Below are positions 62,687 to 64,000 of a DNA stretch of 64,000 nt, piece after piece. The number at the start of each line of letters is the position of its first letter. Position 1 is the stretch's first letter. The stretch is from Karalla daura (taxonomy: Eukaryota; Chordata; Actinopteri; Chaetodontiformes; Leiognathidae). The notes beneath the pieces were generated by a model. It was given only the letters and a program-made list of their open reading frames with translations, was not told the origin of the DNA and searched no databases. Position numbers and translations under genes: made by a program. The DNA is taken from assembly GCA_029224185.1 (NCBI GenBank), contig CM055191.1:13134188-13198187 (forward strand), read 5' to 3'.

Positions 62687-62740
62687 CAGTGAAATGCAAG
62701 ATTTGCATTGGTTCTCCCAACTGTCACTGTGTTAAACTCA
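62687..62740. repeat. Dispersed repeat, partner of 1-56
   Basis: Matches the first bases of the window over about 47 positions, same orientation, and like that copy is followed by a pyrimidine microsatellite that ends in TATC units. Confidence 0.7.
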
Positions 62741-62785
62741 GGAATAATTCCTGTAGATTAAACTGTATTTAAAAGGGCAGTTTCC

Positions 62786-62788
<3 letters not shown>

Positions 62789-62856
<68 letters not shown>

Positions 62857-62858
62857 TT

Positions 62859-62900
<42 letters not shown>

Positions 62901-62930
62901 TTTCTCTCTCTCTTTATCTATCTATCTATC
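62789..62930. repeat. (CT)n-(TATC)n microsatellite
   Basis: CT array with CCCTCTTT interruptions, turning into four TATC units at its right edge. Confidence 0.95.
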
Positions 62931-63578
62931 TGGAAGCTTTTCATTACTGACATGTTTAAGAATGAGAGATGACTGTCAAAAACCAAAGAGGGCCACTGTA
63001 TGGTTACCATATGGTTATGTGATGGAAGCTGCCTCAAACACACAAGCCCTTTGGACTGCCTTTAACAAAACAAAAAGGAATCACTGTGATTTCTCTCTGT
63101 CACACAAATTGCCAATCTGAATGTAGACCGGAGCATGATTTTGTTCCTGAATGTTTCTTATGTGATAGGCTGTATTACCTCAGTTGCTAATCCTTTGGCT
63201 GCGATGCATGGCATTGTTTTCAGTGTTTGTAGGTTAAAGTGAGCATTCGGCCGCCAAGACGTTCGGTGAATTGCATGCTACATGAGAGCAGTGGCCTGTG
63301 TTGACAGATCTAGATGAAAATCGTGTAAATGTTGGTAGGGACTGAGGCAGATAGGTATGATAAGTTAGGAAATGTTAGTGTCCTGTTAGTGTTCTGGTAA
63401 ATTCCTCAGGCCGATTGTGTGTGTGTTTGTGTGTTTGTGTGTCCTAATTCCTACAAATGGTGACACAGAGGAAATCTAGGTTAGTAACTTATTGTTAAGT
63501 TTTTTCGATGTTTGCACAACTTCATTTCTTATTTGTCACCTGGATGGAACCAGCAAAGTTCAGATTGACTCACAGTGA

Positions 63579-63584
63579 AATAAA
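63579..63584 (+). terminator. pde11a: Candidate polyadenylation signal of the PDE11A-type gene
   Basis: AATAAA about 1.1 kb after the stop codon. Confidence 0.45.
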
Positions 63585-63600
63585 ATGAAAATATTGAAAT

Positions 63601-64000
63601 GCTTAGGAACTGAGCGCGGACTCCATATATGTGCAATGGCAGCATTTTTTTTAATCGTCTTTAAACTGTGCAAAACAGCAAGAAACACAGCCATGCGTTT
63701 GTGTCACTGTGCAGGAAAAGGGAAATTCTCTGAAATCTGGAAATGTCAGTATTGTATATACAGTGTTTAAAAATGCCTAGATAGACGTTTTCAGGTCCTT
63801 ATAAAGCAGAGTGTGTCCACACGCGTCCATTTGTTCCTGTTGTGAGTTCATCACAGTGTGTTGTAGTTCAGGTGGGGCTGCATGCTGGGGACGAAAACTG
63901 CATGAATCATGTTTGACGTTGGACATTATCCCGATGCCTTCGACTGCCCTATGAGATTTGCGTTGCATGAAATCACCTGGAGCGGCTAAATGTTGAGAAC
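63601..64000. other. Downstream flank
   Basis: Nothing recognised: no exon, no clear repeat. Confidence 0.4.

Larger units (their letters stand above)
62469..63600 (+). other. pde11a: 3' untranslated region of the PDE11A-type gene
   Basis: Noncoding sequence after the TAG at 62466-62468. It includes a dispersed-repeat copy (62687-62740) and a CT/TATC microsatellite (62789-62930). The end is inferred from AATAAA at 63579-63584; earlier ends are possible. Confidence 0.5.

Overview
This is nuclear DNA from a bony fish, probably a percomorph teleost. Every gene is split into many short exons with GT-AG introns. Microsatellites are dense (TATC, GT/CA, CT, TATCC), a degenerate SINE-like teleost repeat recurs at least nine times, and the proteins are diverged but collinear matches to human proteins. 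No prokaryotic operon, CRISPR array, phage or intact transposon is visible.

Layout: (1) pals2/mpp6 (+), 11 coding exons, 2754-8699, 541 codons, with a 3' UTR to about 9.73 kb. (2) gsdme, gasdermin E (-), 9 coding exons, 13877 down to 10513, 461 codons, tail-to-tail with pals2. (3) osbpl3 (-), 22 coding exons, 32764 down to 16712, 882 codons, with a noncoding first exon about 11 kb upstream at a GC-rich promoter near 43.9 kb. (4) spmip4, the C7orf31 orthologue (-), 8 coding exons, 48482 down to 45769, 519 codons, including a 30-nt microexon. (5) A PDE11A-type dual cAMP/cGMP phosphodiesterase (+), 20 coding exons, 52457-62468, 902 codons. I assembled all five models by hand from splice sites and reading phase. 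In each, the exon lengths sum to an intact frame with no internal stop.

The genes do not form one pathway. They cover membrane scaffolding, pyroptotic pore formation, lipid transfer at ER contact sites, the sperm axoneme and cyclic-nucleotide breakdown. What holds them together is ancient synteny. PALS2-GSDME-OSBPL3-C7orf31 is the human 7p15.3 (HOXA-side) order, while PDE11A sits in human 2q31.2 next to OSBPL6 and near the gasdermin-family gene PJVK (HOXD side). The window therefore appears to keep a HOXA-side PDE11A duplicate that is absent from the human 7p15 block. CYCS, found between OSBPL3 and C7orf31 in human, is not seen here.
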